From: Symbiodinium natans
Taxonomy: Eukaryota; Sar; Dinophyceae; Suessiales; Symbiodiniaceae
Direction: 5' to 3'
DNA length: 64,000 bases
Assembly: GCA_905221605.1 (NCBI GenBank)
Contig: CAJNDS010001114.1
Coordinates: 1-64,000, forward strand
The notes beneath the pieces are model-generated. The model did no database searches. It had not been told where the DNA came from and saw nothing but the letters and a program-made list of their open reading frames with translations. Every line of letters starts with the position of its first letter. Position 1 is the stretch's first letter. Position numbers and translations under genes: made by a program. Shown piece by piece: positions 32,901 through 44,406 of the stretch.

Positions 32901-35900
32901 CGGCCTCATGATGCATCTACTCGGAGAGTTGCCATTCGTGGGCTTGGGGTTTCCGGAATTCTAGGCTACTGTAGATGTGTGCACTTCGGCTGACAAGTAC
33001 CTTTGAGGAGTTTGTGTCTATTTGCGGGTGCTACAGCAACTAGGGTTTCATGCAATATCCCTGATCAGCTCCAAGGCTGTCCATGATGCCATTGTTTTGC
33101 TAAGTCTGGCCAGCGAACGCTATGAGAACGCAGCAGCCCACCCCTGTCTCCGCAACATCCCAAAACCGATTACCACCGCGCGAACACTTGTTGATTCGCC
33201 AGCAGCCAAGGGTTTTTTCGTAAAATGGACCCAAACCCAAGGGGCCTCCAACCGCTGGCGGCCAAGGTGATGGAAGAGGTCCAGGGCCTGCTGCCAACCT
33301 CGAGCGGCTTTCGAAGCGCTGGGAGCTTGATCACAGCTCCAGGGGGCGTTGGGTTTCGGTACTGTCACGCCCAAGACGGAAGCCCTTTGGAGTTTTCTTG
33401 ATTCTCCTGGGGCCGTCCCTTCCTGGAAATCTCGACCCCAAACATCCCCCGAACTCAAGACCACTAAGGCCCAAAACTCCAACCCTCAATCTTCAGCCCT
33501 CCACCTTTAAAAAGCCCCCCACTGTCGCATTCCGCTTCCCAGGAGCAGGCAGCCACTTCGCAGGCGCGGATGCTGCAGCTGCAGACGACCAGGCTTGGGG
33601 ACAAGTGGGCCTCCCGAAGAGGGAAGCCCAGGGCGGAGAGCTCCGGCAGGTTTTGGCTTTAAAAGGCTCCTAGGACTTGTCGGTCTTCCGGTGTGTGAGA
33701 GTTGAGGAACGGGAGGTGTGGACCAGGTCGTGCAGCGGCAGGAGCGTGGTTTTGACTTCGCACGCGCAGTGTTTTCTTAGGGCCCATGACTTCTGCTGGG
33801 AAGCCACAGGCTGCTTCGGGAGGGGCAGCTCGTGGCAAGGTCGAGTATGCATGAAAGATGGAAGGAGTGGTGTAACAGAACTGCTGCAAGAAGGCGGCTT
33901 GACATCACACTTTTGCAAGCCTGAAACTCTCAACCTGGCATCCAACAGCCCAGATCCCTACAGTCGGAAGCCCAACCCCGACAATGAAGATACCCACGGG
34001 CAAAGGTGGCAAACCCAAAAACGTCATGCAGAGGAACTGAACAAAGCTATATTCGTGGCGGTAGTGCTTGTGATGCATTCCGCCATGCTTCTTCGTGGCA
34101 CAATTCCACCGCTTCTTAAAGATTTCTTTCCCGCTTGCACCAGACCCGAGCTCAAGGTCCCTGCGGTCACCGGCACAAGGCTTAAAATGGGTTTAGGGAC
34201 GAAATCCTGCAATCCCCCAGAAAGAGGGCCTTGCAAAACCCCCTAAACTTTAAACCCAGACTCCGAATGTCGATGTGCCCTACCTGCACCAGGTCGGTAA
34301 GCAGCTGCACAGCTCGTTGCCACTCGCCTGCGATGGCAAGCGCAGCGGCCGCCGCGCCGAATGCCACGATGCTGGCCTTGTCACCGGCCAAGTCAGCTTT
34401 CATTTCTTCTGGGATTCGCATCTTCTGAGCATGTCTGTCCCTTGCATCGCCTATTTGCCATGGACTGTGAAATGATGAAGCGCTTCTTGCACCAATTTGC
34501 ATTCCTGCCTACACGCTTCCGGGGTTCCTCCACTTCTGGGAAAAAAGTGAAGGCTCCAGAACTAGTCCACAGTGGTTGGAGGTTACACATCGTAACCCTA
34601 AGCCCGAAGCCTGCCAAATTACGTGCAGGGCCTCAAGGGTGTCCTTGTGCAGTTGGGTGAGGAGATTGAGTGCTTCCTGCCATCGCTCCTTGCCACAAGG
34701 AACCCGAGATACGCAAAGAAAACGCATGCTCTTCGCTTTTGGGGCTTTCAGAAGGATGGGTGGCCCCAGGAAATTCGGCAAGGCCTTCAAGAGTTGAAGG
34801 GCCAAAGCGAAGTAGGGCGGGGGGGAGCCCCTGATCTCCCTCAGGCCCTTTTCTCCCTCAAGAGTATGCGTGAGCCTTTGAACCGGCGCTAGACGTCACC
34901 TCTAAAGCTTTGGCGTCGAGCGAATTTTCGCAACATGAAACCGGAGCCTCGACTCCTGACTCCCAGCTTTTCCAAACTTCCCAACCCATCCTGGCATGCG
35001 CTGATCATGGCGCTGTATGTCACGGCTGTGGGTCTCAGCCGCTCCTCCGCATGCCAGCTTCAAGCGTTGTCCGAATGCTCAGTGCTCAAAAGTGTGTAGA
35101 AGGTGACAGTGGCAGTAGAATCGTCATGTCTCCTATTCAGAAGCTTGTCAGTTGCGGGGCTCTGTTCGGGACTGCCGCTCCAGTTTCCTCACCGACATGT
35201 AGATGCGCTGCAGAAGCACTCCACTCGTATGTCCGAACAGTACCACGTGAGACTCGTGGGAAGGCGACCGAATCGATGCCCCCTGAAGTCTTGACGTGAC
35301 GTGTGAAATCTCAAAAGACGAGGGGCCGCCCGAAGTTCGGACAGGAGTTGGAGGGCTTCAAGCCTCGCGCACAGGGGCCGCAGTGCCGGTGCTGAAGAAC
35401 AACAGTGCGTGTGTCTTGCACATGTGCGTGTGCACGCTTCCGCCAGACTCAGTCCGGGCTCCTTTGCGCAGAGCCTCCGCATGCGGAGATTGCGGCGTTG
35501 TAGGTGATGACCTGAGCCATGAACTGAAAGTGGACTCAAGACCCGGCACGCTAAAGCCGCCGCCCTGCCTGCAGGCTTCCAAGCACAAGCACCAAGCCCC
35601 CCCAAAATCCAAACAGCCCCAACCCTGCGAAGCAAATGCCAAGCCATGAAAACCTGGATCGCAAATCTTACGTCGTGCATAAGAAATGCCCCAGGGATTT
35701 CACACCCTCTCATGGAACATTTCAAGTGGTGTAGGGGCGTTTGAGCAGGGTTGGGATGGGTTTTTGCCCTCAGCCTCCAAAGCCTCAATGATAAATTTCG
35801 ATGTCACTGCTGATCTACCAAGGCCCGAGCAAGAAGCCCAGGTGCTTGGCGAGAGTTTTAGGTGCTCTAACTCGGGTTTTAGTGCTGTGGCCATGAAGTC

Positions 35901-38004
35901 CAGGCACGTTGGGCTGTAGATGAAGATCTCGAAGTTCTTGAAGGAGCCTCTGCTGAAGGTCTGTGGTTGAAGGATTTGGGGGTTTAGGCGCAACAGAAAC
36001 AGCGACATGGCTTGTAGTGCAGGGTGTGTGCACGCCAGTGAGGCACAATGAACGGCTGCCGACTGAGTTGTTGTTCCTGCCGGCCAAACAGAACTAACCT
36101 TCCCTGAAGATACCAAACCCGAGGCACTCGGTATAACTGCAGGTCCAAGCGACGCCAGAGCCTGCCGCCATTCTCCTGTCTTTCGCTTTGGAACTGTAGG
36201 CTGAAAGGCTTGTGGCTGTTGATCAGAGGCTTGGGTCAAGGGTCTGAAAGTCACAAAGCCACCTCGCCCAAACCAGCCGTACCGTGCTTCTTCGAACAGC
36301 TGTTTCGTGAAGATGATCGTGCCCCCCCAAGCCTGTGCAGGTGCTGATGACACTGCTCAGGACCACGACGTTGGCACGGAGAGCTCGGCGGGGGAGGTCT
36401 CCTTCAGGGTCTCGCGGCGCTTGGAAGGTTCAGGTCGGAACGATGCTTAGGATGCCTTTGAAGGCTCTTGAAACCTCCGGAGGGCACACATATGCACATC
36501 TTCTTTCTCTTCCGAAACAGAGATCTCCCACGCGCCTAGGAGGTCCAAAGCCTGGAGCCACCCTCCGAGGGCGCCCAGGGCAGCACCGAAGGTGAAGACG
36601 TTGCTCTGCCTTGGCTTCCAACACTCTTTCACAAAGCCCACAGGGAGGCCAGCTAGTGTGATTTCCATGTGTTCAGTCCGCGAAAGCTGCTGGATTTAGG
36701 ATTGCCTTTGGTGCTTTGTGGCCTTGGGCTCGCAGGGTCTAGGCACTTGCGCGGCTTGCGGTGGAGACTGAGGAGGCCAGGCCGGAATCGAGTTGCAGGC
36801 GCACGCTGTCCACCTCTGCCAGCAGCTCCAGTGCGTGCTGCCACCAGCCGCCTGTGCCAGGTGGACGTTTTCCGGTTCTTTGCCCTGGACGGAAGGGGCT
36901 TCACACAAGTCACGACAGTTCCCCGGCACAAGCGAGCACCGGGTCCAAGGACGGGCCGGGTCCATACCACATACCATTTCCTACCATTCCTGATGGGGCC
37001 TTGTCAACGTGTCGGCGACACATCTCGCGCCGCCACTTCAAGTCTCAAAGCTTCAGGTGAATGAATATCCTACGGGCTGAGGACGAGTTTAGGAACATCA
37101 GCTTTAGGGGCTTCGGGTGCCGCATCGTTTCATGGGTTCAGGTGGCCCAGGGTTGCTCGGCCACAACCTTCTCATGTGTAGGCTTGGCCTGTCAACATCT
37201 CCATTTAAGGTCCAAGGTGTAGGGTACTGCATTTCCTTAAGGGGGTTGGGGGTTGAGCACAATACATCTGCTTTCAGGGTTTGCGGTCGCCCAGCCAACA
37301 TATCCTTTTAGGGTTTGGACGGTTTGGGCTTAGGGTGCTGCGACTTCATTCGGGCTTTAGGGTTGAGTTCGGGGTCCGTGCATTACGCCTCCACTTGTCT
37401 ATTTCATGGTTGGGATAGTATTAAGCATTTGAATTTCTATTCCTTGTCGAGTTTATGTACCCTTAAGAATGTAAATGTTGCCCCACTATGGCAAAGTCTT
37501 GGGCTGCCATATCTTCGTAAAGGGTTTTGTTCTCAAGGCAGCGTCTGCGTTTAGGATTTAGGGATGCGCCTGACATAATGGCTTTGACAGAGGCTGACCG
37601 AAGTATCTGGCTTAATGAGGATTTTGAGCTTCAAGATCCGACAGGCTCTGGTATCAGTACCATACCGCTCTATCCTGACATGTTGCCACTATAGCCCTGT
37701 ACCGACCTCGCGCGCAGGCGGTGAGGGCAGCAGTGTACGACACTTCCGTCGCCTTCGCATGCAGGCGGCGTAGGGTTTCATTTCATAAGCCGCCCTCACC
37801 CTGAAGGCAGCTCTACATTTCAATCCCGCTTTCTGCGGAGAAGGCTGGCCAAGCAAACGTTCTACGCGCGGAGGGGGTCAGGATGCTTGTGATAGAGATG
37901 ATCACCTGATGATCGCAATTTGCTCATCAACTGCCCCAGCCTTTCCAAGGAAGCCACAAGGCGGGGGGGGGGGGGGGAACTTCTACAAAGTTCCGTACCA
38001 GTTT

Positions 38005-38094
<90 letters not shown>

Positions 38095-38604
38095 AGGGAG
38101 AGGGAGAAAGAGAGAGAGAGTTCTGAGTGAGTTGAGAGGTTTGGGACTTGGTAGCCCAGTAACCATATTCTAACATGTTTACTCTTTGTGGGGTCGGTAA
38201 CTTTATACGGAGAAGCTTTTGTGAACACCTCCTTTCCAGGCACTTTCTTAGGCTCGGCGCCTGGAGACTTGCCTCCGGTAGGGCCTCGAAGAGGCGGAGC
38301 GCTTCCTCCCAGTCGCTGCCTTTCTTCTGGCTTTTGGGGGTTTGAGAAGAATGGCTTTAAGGGGTTTAGGGTTTAGGGGGGGGGGGGGTTGGCTTGGCTA
38401 GGGCCAAAAGGACCTTTGGAGCGCAGGGGGATTCAGGGATTTTCGACGCCTCGCTCTCTTTCTGCTTCCTCTCCCTCTCTCCCTCCCCGTTATCCCATCG
38501 AATCCTATTCGCCCAGCTGGAAGGATCTGCGCCCCTACCGACAACAGTGCCCCAAAGTACGGTTGAGCGCCTGGTCCAAGAGCTAACAGACCACCCACCG
38601 GAAT

Positions 38605-38641
<37 letters not shown>

Positions 38642-38739
38642 TATGGGCGAACTCTCTTGGGGCCATGACTCGACGCATCCCTGGGTCCCCTCGGGCCTTT
38701 CGCATGGGAGCTGAGGGCAGCATTGTATTGGACAACATC
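26961..38739 (-). CDS. Pentatricopeptide-repeat (PPR) protein, at least 29 exons
   Basis: Exons (high to low): 38739-38697, 38319-38261, 37752-37707, 36851-36797, 36609-36536, 36401-36333, 36175-36114, 35511-35468, 35363-35327, 35044-34991, 34688-34632, 34376-34284, 33610-33547, 33298-33246, 32904-32876, 32149-32113, 31833-31803, 31758-31713, 31228-31149, 31018-30963, 30677-30572, 30472-30414, 30039-29971, 29751-29722, 29320-29249, 29129-29076; then, after an unresolved gap, 28158-28086, 27821-27762 and 26996-26961. The first 26 total 1479 nt, 493 codons, all in phase. The product is about 14 tandem 35-residue helix pairs: VITYNAAISACGG, then WQRAVQLLTDLVQ; VVCSCSIRACEVAAC, then WQQALDLFHHL. 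PPR proteins bind single-stranded RNA one base per repeat, usually in plastids or mitochondria. Start, targeting peptide and C-terminus are not identified. Confidence 0.88.
30572..30677 (-). CDS. PPR exon spanning a whole repeat
   Basis: A 106-nt exon, the largest in this gene: AALQPTVISLNSALASCEHT, then AQWPRACDLLRGLAP. Acceptor tttgag|GCGG; GC donor CCAA|GCCCTC. Upstream exon 31018-30963 supplies RDARQWKAALEIVARIPQ, so Trp-to-Val spacing is the 20 residues expected of a PPR turn. Confidence 0.85.
32042..32086 (+). repeat. Degenerate CCCTAAA tract in a PPR intron
   Basis: Six imperfect units about 30 nt downstream (minus sense) of PPR exon 32149-32113. The inverted partner, TTTAGGG on plus at 32212-32265, lies about 65 nt upstream of the same exon's acceptor. 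The exon is thus flanked by inverted telomere-like tracts. Confidence 0.85.
34284..34376 (-). CDS. PPR exon, longest clean example
   Basis: A 93-nt exon of the PPR gene with phase 0 at both ends, acceptor gacaag|GCC and donor GTGCAG|GTAGGG. It encodes the second half of one turn and the first half of the next (SIVAFGAAAAALAIAGEWQR, then AVQLLTDLVQ). It is followed in phase by 33610-33547 (AHLSPSLVVCSCSIRACEVA), giving a complete 35-residue PPR unit across two exons. The exon boundaries fall at similar places in successive repeats, usually just before the residue pair that starts helix A or just before the Trp of helix B. Confidence 0.85.
38010..38120 (+). repeat. GA microsatellite in a PPR intron
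   Basis: About 110 bp of (GA)n with GGGAGA variants, preceded by a G13 run (37963-37977); it lies between PPR exons 38319-38261 and 37752-37707. Confidence 0.95.
38607..38638 (+). repeat. Poly-C run, 32 nt
   Basis: Uninterrupted C32 inside a PPR intron, reading poly-G on the coding strand. Other long C runs: 25944-25961, 39645-39667, 40734-40755, 43122-43143 and 45409-45440 (then AC8). Confidence 0.95.
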
Positions 38740-38816
38740 CTGGGGAGAGCTGCTGCAGTGGCTGAGACCAAGAAGTCAGCTGAAAGTCATGAGGCTTCAC
38801 AACCTCCCTTGGCTTT

Positions 38817-39190
38817 TCAAGGCTCCTCAGGCCGTTGCAGGCTTTCAGCGACCAAATCCCTGAGCTCAAGCTGTCTGACCCTCTGGCGAAAGTGTTCTAG
38901 AGTATGGCTAGAGTCCATGCGGATGCGCTGGCCGGTCGCGGAGCGGCCATGGGCTAGGCCGGGAGCACAGCTGCAGCAAATCCTGCCAAGGAGGCAGGGC
39001 CTAACTTGATGTGTATGTCCTTTCAATGCCGAAGGGGTGTCAGGGTAGGTCAAGGAACCCAAACACCACATGAGCTCCCCAATCCTTCGTCCCCCCCGGG
39101 CAGATCCTGGGGCAAGCGTAGCTTCGGTGGCGAGACGCTGAGGCCGCCAGGAACGGGCGAGGAAGAATCTTGTGCGACTCGGTCTTTCGT
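38817..39190 (-). CDS. Two exons just upstream of the PPR array, perhaps its N-terminus
   Basis: Around 39190-39080 the frame reads RVAQDSSSPVPGGLSVSPPK, then LRLPQDLPGGDEGLGS. After acceptor cctccttggcag|G at about 38981 another reads HGRSATGQRIRMDSSHTLEH, then FRQRVRQLELRDLVAESLQ, to TGA 38817. They lie directly 5' of the first recognisable PPR exon and would suit the non-repeat leader of that protein, but no phase-checked join was found. Confidence 0.4.
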
Positions 39191-39204
39191 GATTTAGAAT
39201 CATG

Positions 39205-40520
39205 AAGTTGTCCTCCAGGATCGGTTGAGGCCTGAGCTTTGCTTAGAGGTTGGTTTGGGGGTCGTTCAGATCTAGGCCTCAAGGCGGTTCGCATTGAGGG
39301 CTGGCGACATGACACGTACATCTGGCCGCTGATCTGAGTTTGAGCCCTTAGCGGCTGAGGAACTTCCGGTTGCCAAATGCCTACGGCCCATTTGGGGTCT
39401 GGCCTCCCCTTCGAGTTGGTTCCTTTGTGCTTTGCTAGCAAGTGGGACCCCAGCCAGCCCATCAGAACCTCCCGTCGCATCCCCGAGCTCTGCTCAGCAC
39501 TCCGAAACCATCAGAACCTGTACCAGAAGCTCTACATCCCTCGCTACCACAAATTACCCATCCTGCAGTCCTGACCATCCCCCAAAGCCCCAAAGCCCCA
39601 TACCCATAAACCTCAACCCCTAGGCCCTGAATCCCTTGTCTGAACCCCCCCCCCCCCCCCCCCCCCCGGATTCTCCAGCGCCCCGGCCCCGGCGCTTGGA
39701 GCGGGAGCGGTTGGATCGCGAACGGCTCCTGAGGTGTGAGGGGTTCCGGGATGTTTTGGTTTGGATTTTTTAGCACCTCCGCTTGCGACCCTAAGCTGTT
39801 GAACAAGGGCATTTTGCAGTTCAAATACAGGCTAACTTCGACTCCAAGCCCTCGATCATCAATATCTTATGTAACGAGAAGTCCTATGGGCCTGACGTGG
39901 CACGAATGCCAAGTGCCTGAATAAACTCGCTGAAGGTTCAGTGTTCCGTTCGCAGGTTTGTACCGCCCCAACCTTTCCCAAGTTGACTTAAACTTTTTTG
40001 GGGTCTTTGGGGTATCCGGCCATTGATGGCCCCTGCCTTTGCTCACTTGACATGAGCCCTGGACGTGCGGCACGTGCTCGCCGTCAAGTCAAGCCAAGTC
40101 TGCCCCTCCAAGCTTAGAAGCTTGAGCCCTGCAAACGAAGCCTCCACAAAAAACCTCTACACAAGACAGTCGTACCACAAAACTCAATCTGAACTTGTCC
40201 TCCCTCTCACTCCCCTGTCCTGCGATCGCGGCGCCGCCGGCTCTTCGATCTAGACCTCCGCTTCGAAAAGTTTTTGGTGAGTTTGTTTAAGAGGCGGTTG
40301 AGGGAGGTTTGCCTGAAGTCTGGTGGCTGAAGGGTGGGGCACGTGAGTGCTCTCTGTTGAAGCCCTTTTCATCCACTTCGAGGACTCTTCCAACCACCTG
40401 AGCCCTACCCGCCCTTAAAATATAATATGCACCCACATTGAGTTTGGGGAGTTTGGGTGAGGTTCACGGGGGGGGCGGGGGGGGTGGGGCCCGCTTAACT
40501 CGCGTATCTTCACAATGCAA
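39205..40520. other. No supported gene
   Basis: Contains a C23 run (39645-39667), a G-rich patch near 40470 and weak open frames (39480-39040, 39824-39462 minus). Nothing with splice support. Confidence 0.5.
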
Positions 40521-40529
40521 TGGTTATTT

Positions 40530-41158
40530 CCATCCTAACGTCAGGGGTCCCTACGAACACCTGGTCGGTACAATGCCCCATTTTGCCCAATCTACGACGT
40601 CGAATACGCGGACAACACGCTTCGCGTAAGATTGACCACGCTGCAGCTTTGAGAGCATGTTACACGAATTGGAGCGTGAAGCAGCTAGCTACGGGAAATA
40701 GCAGAGGTACCAACTAATTTCGCGAAACCCACACCCCCCCCCCCCCCCCCCCCCCGGGGCCCCCCCCAACTTTGAAGATTAGGAGCGAGCCAGTTCCGAC
40801 CACAACGCAAGCAAAACATCTGGGGTCCATGGTATCCTGGACAGCTACATTTCGAACAGCGTTTCGTCGCCAAGAAAGCGTATAAAGAGCTACGACTGTA
40901 TGCCCAGCCATCTTGACGTGTGGCCCGGAAGCCCGTGCCCTCTACGGATCAACACCCCAAGTCCATAGATTGTTGCTACCTCGGGTTCCTCAAACGCATC
41001 GTTGGTATCAAAGCATCACATTACTCCAGAACACTCAACTCTGAAATACATGTAGCAGGAGAGCAACACTCCCTTCAGAAACCCTCAAGCAAGCAAGCCC
41101 AGTTGAAGCAACTACAGGAGGTCTTCTTAGCCACTCTCAACTCCCCTCTTCCACGATA
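40530..41158 (+). mobile_element. Decayed LINE (non-LTR retrotransposon) reverse transcriptase fragment
   Basis: Plus-strand frames hold pieces of a LINE RT in the right order: APFCPIYDVEYADNTLRV near 40555-40640 (the YADD-type catalytic box, here YADN), KHLGSMVSW near 40820, and FLKRIVGIKASHYSRTLNSE, then HVAGEQHSLQKPSSKQAQLK, at about 40985-41115 (the conserved C-terminal region after the RT). The pieces lie in different frames and contain stops (for example at about 40641 and 40660), and a run of about 22 C at 40734-40755 splits them. It is therefore a 5'-truncated, frameshifted pseudogene. It is inserted opposite to the direction of the host genes. Confidence 0.72.
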
Positions 41159-41421
41159 AAGCTAGTAAATCAGTAGCATCCTTGCCCTGCGCCTGAACCC
41201 TAAAGTTTCGGGAAGGATATTGGTTCAGGGTTTAGACCTTGGGGGTCTGGGAACCTGTTACCCAGATGCTCTCCCCAGGGACTGCCTGGAACGTTGTGGG
41301 CTCAGCCTTGGCAACGCTCCGAGCCACCAACGCGCACAAGCACACACGACACCAAGACGGTGTGCACCTACCTGCCCCCTTCGTATTCTTGCACTTTCCC
41401 ATGCCTGACCTGCAGCCCAAG

Positions 41422-41515
41422 CACTCTCCCCTAAACCCTAGCCCTAAACCCTAAACCCTAAACCCTAAACCCTAAACCCTAAACCCTAAACCCTAAACCC
41501 TAAACCCTAAACCTG
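41422..41515 (+). repeat. Interstitial telomere-type array (CCCTAAA)n
   Basis: About 12 near-perfect CCCTAAA units, the longest telomere-type tract in the window. On the minus (coding) strand it reads GTTTAGGG and begins right after the GKG-repeat exon. It is too short and internal to be a chromosome end. Confidence 0.95.
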
Positions 41516-41517
41516 TC

Positions 41518-41618
41518 TCAACTCAGCTCAGCTGAAGCCCTCGCCAAGAGCGGCTGGGCTTGCAGCTCCATGCGGGAGCCAAAGCTGCCCTTGCCCTTGC
41601 CCCTGTCGCCGCCCTTGC
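41518..41618 (-). CDS. GKG-repeat exon, possible 3' end of the GKGD-rich gene
   Basis: Acceptor gcgagccag|GCAAGG; phase 1 frame GKGGDRGKGKGSFGSRMELQ, then AQPLLARASAELS and TGA 41518. It resembles the phase-1 GKGD exons at 47.2-46.0 kb. Nine bases after the stop a dozen GTTTAGGG units begin (ACAG|GTTTAGGG), so an alternative donor may bypass the stop. Confidence 0.42.
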
Positions 41619-42080
41619 CTGGCTCGCTTTGGCTTGAGAAGGCTTCTACATATAGGGGCGTGAATAACTAGAATAGGTTTTGATTTTTTTCTTTTATTTT
41701 TTTTGGGGGGGGGGGGGGGTTGTAGTAGTATGATTATACAGGGACCACAGGGGAATCCTATTCGTTATTTTTTCCGACCCCTAGAGTATGCATCTTCCCA
41801 AGCCGCCTCGCGCAACGTTTGCACAGCATGTCTGTTGTAAGTTTAAGAGGTGAGGAAATGAGGGACCTCAGGTTTAGGTTTGCAGTTTCAGCTCTGAAAA
41901 GACTCGCAATCATTGGAAGAAAACTAGAAATGTGTAGTTCGCTCTGGCCGTCTTCTCTTCAGCGGCTTTGGGTAAGGCAGGGTGTCAAAAACATGTGAAG
42001 CAGTCAGTGCGTTTGGAAGTGGGGAACTGTGCGCTCCAAGAAGCCGGTTCAGGACAAGGGGACCAGCAAGCTCAAGGAGA

Positions 42081-42148
42081 TATACATATATATATATATA
42101 TATATACATACACACATACATGTTTGTACATGACGAGAACTTATGTAC

Positions 42149-42179
<31 letters not shown>

Positions 42180-42222
42180 CACAGACAGACAGACATACAG
42201 ACAGACAGACAGGCAGACAAGC

Positions 42223-42291
<69 letters not shown>

Positions 42292-42322
42292 CAAAGACAC
42301 ACACACGCGCGCGCGCGCGCGC
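42081..42322 (+). repeat. TA, GACA and CG microsatellites in series
   Basis: TATATA (42081-42106), a (GACA)n tract of about 140 bp (42151-42290) and an alternating CG tract (42304-42321). Open frames here give TDRQ or CLSV repeats and are not genes. Confidence 0.95.
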
Positions 42323-42639
42323 GAGCAAGAGCAACTCTAAACCCCAAGCAAACATCGATTCTCTCACTGCTCTGCAGCTAGTTCCATAGTCGCCTCCACC
42401 CTTTGGGACGAAGGTGCCGTCCTTGGGTTTGGAGAGCTTGGAGACACTTGGGGCATCTTGGGGGTTGGAGTTTAGGCAGCGCTGTTGGGGAGGGGCAATT
42501 GGGGGTTCAGGGTTTGGGTTTAGGAAGTGTTGGGAATCTGTTTGTGATTGGTGTTCAGGGCTCTCAGGTCTAAACGCCACGTGGTCCTTCCTTGAGCAAA
42601 ACAGATGCTCGCGAAACTCTTTTGGGACCGTTAGTCATG

Positions 42640-42700
42640 CGGCACTCGCTGCGGCTGCTTCAGGTGTTTCGGTTGATGGATCAGGAATTCCATCGGGCAT
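42640..42700 (-). CDS. Possible acidic C-terminal exon
   Basis: The minus frame reads MPDGIPDPSTETPEAAAASA, then A and TGA at about 42639. An Ala/Glu/Pro tail typical of a disordered C-terminus; the start is unknown. Confidence 0.38.
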
Positions 42701-43666
42701 GGCTGTCGTCAAATTTCCATTGCAACCAAACGTGCTCCTGTGAGGTCCTTATCAAAGCCCAAAACACTTGAAGACTTTCGACTAACTTCATTCGCAAGCA
42801 TTCGCGCTGGAGGTCTCCTCTTGGGGTAGCCACATGGTCCCTTAATATGGGCCCTTTAAAGGGGGACCCCTTATATGCCCCGTATCTACCCTATACAACC
42901 CGAGGGCCCATGCTTCAGAACCCGTCAAACGAGGTAAGGGACCATATTAAGGGGACCGTGTACCTACCCTTAGGTCTCCGAACCCAACAGCGCCCTATGA
43001 TCGAAGTTTCTGGTGCAGTGGTCAATAGCGGGGCATCTCGCAACGAACCCTTCCCAAGCTGCCATGGGATAAGAACACCGACCTTTTGGTGCCGTGGTGC
43101 CTGTAACCCGAAATCTGTCAGCCCCCCCCCCCCCCCCCCCCCCAAAGTCCCAGTAAACATTCTCCCGAGCTTTTTGAGTATAGGATCTTTTGGAACTGTT
43201 GGGGTCGACTTTGGGGGTTTTTGCTTCCTGGCCTCCATCTCCCGCATCTTCACGGAGAGAAGCCCGGGAGGGTTGCGTGCCTGGGTGCCACGCTTTAGGA
43301 GGGGTTGACCTTCTCAAAGCTTGTTCGAGGGTGTTCTGCGGGTGAGGGCTCTCAAACCGTGCCTATGTGGACTGACAGGGCTTTTCTCTGGAAGTCTCTT
43401 CTTGAAAGGACAGCGCCTTGATTGCCAAGCAAGAGTGTTTTGCTGGAGATCAGAACCTTCTGTTGCGACATCTGAGACCACAAAAAGCTCTGTTCTCCTT
43501 TTCCCGAACGCCAAGCCTGGGGCTCCTGCGAGGGCCCGCACCCCTAGCTTCCAAAGCCGAACACGCCGTAACATGCTTTTGACTTGTAACATCCCCTTTT
43601 TTGGCCATAGATAGAGCTCCTGAGGAGGTCTCCTAAACCCTAAGCCCTAAGCCCTAAACCTCGAGA

Positions 43667-43722
43667 TGTTCAACTTGGCGGCCCGGCCGTCTCCAGGGTC
43701 TCGGTGAGGCTTCGCAGGTCCT
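43667..43722 (-). CDS. Possible exon ending at GTTTAGGG donor
   Basis: Acceptor gcggtgcag|GACCTGCG; best frame GPAKPHRDPGDGRAAKLNIS; donor TCGAG|GTTTAGGGCTTAGGG. Three frames are open, and this one has the best codon pattern. Confidence 0.38.
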
Positions 43723-44406
43723 GCACCGCAACCAAAGCCTTCTCTCAACAGCTTCAAGAGGTATACGTCTCTCTTTTTTTGGATGTATACTTTTTGACTT
43801 TTTTCAACTCAGTTCAACTCCCGTCTGCCTGCCTCACAAGGCTTTCAAGGTTAGCCTGATTCAGAAGAGCTCTGGGTTTAGGGCTCAGGGTCTCCCACCG
43901 TTCTGTACACGCATTGTGTCATAAAGCCCTCACCGATCTTGACAAGGATCGCACAGCCAGAGGCAACTCGCCAAAGTCTGGACACTCCACTTGATGCCAT
44001 CCCAGCCTAAAACCCTGACCCTGAATCCCAGCCTTGCCACCAAAATCATAAACCCAGACGCTAAGCCCGAATTCGTGGCCCACAATGCTCCGGAATCCCC
44101 ATGCTTCCTCTTTGAAGGTGTCTTCCCGGGACCTGAGCCGGCAAAACAGCACAGCACGGGGCACATGCTGTGCTTTTGGAAACTGTTCCATGCACTGCCA
44201 GGTATGAGCCGCCTCCTAAGGGGCCACGAGAGCTTCGCTTCGCTATGTCTCGCCACAGTCTGCACCCCGGCCTCTCCCATTTTGGCCTGATGCCCTCACT
44301 GAGTCTGAGCCCTGAACATAGGAGGGTGCCCTTTTGGGTTTTAAAGGGGGCTATAAGAGAACCCAAGCCCCCCGAAGAAAAAGTGAATAAGGGCCTACTC
44401 GGGGTA

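Noticed and set aside
40770-40942. Minus-strand 'zinc finger' frame with CSKCSCPGYHG, then FCLRCGRNW
   Set aside because: It is the antisense of the LINE reverse-transcriptase fragment (KHLGSMVSW to FLKRIVGIKASHY on plus); the cysteine pattern is a by-product.
41422-41515. Telomere (chromosome end)
   Set aside because: The array is short and flanked on both sides by ordinary genic sequence; it is interstitial.
41968-42580. Long ORFs of TDRQ or CLSV repeats
   Set aside because: Translations of the GACA microsatellite.
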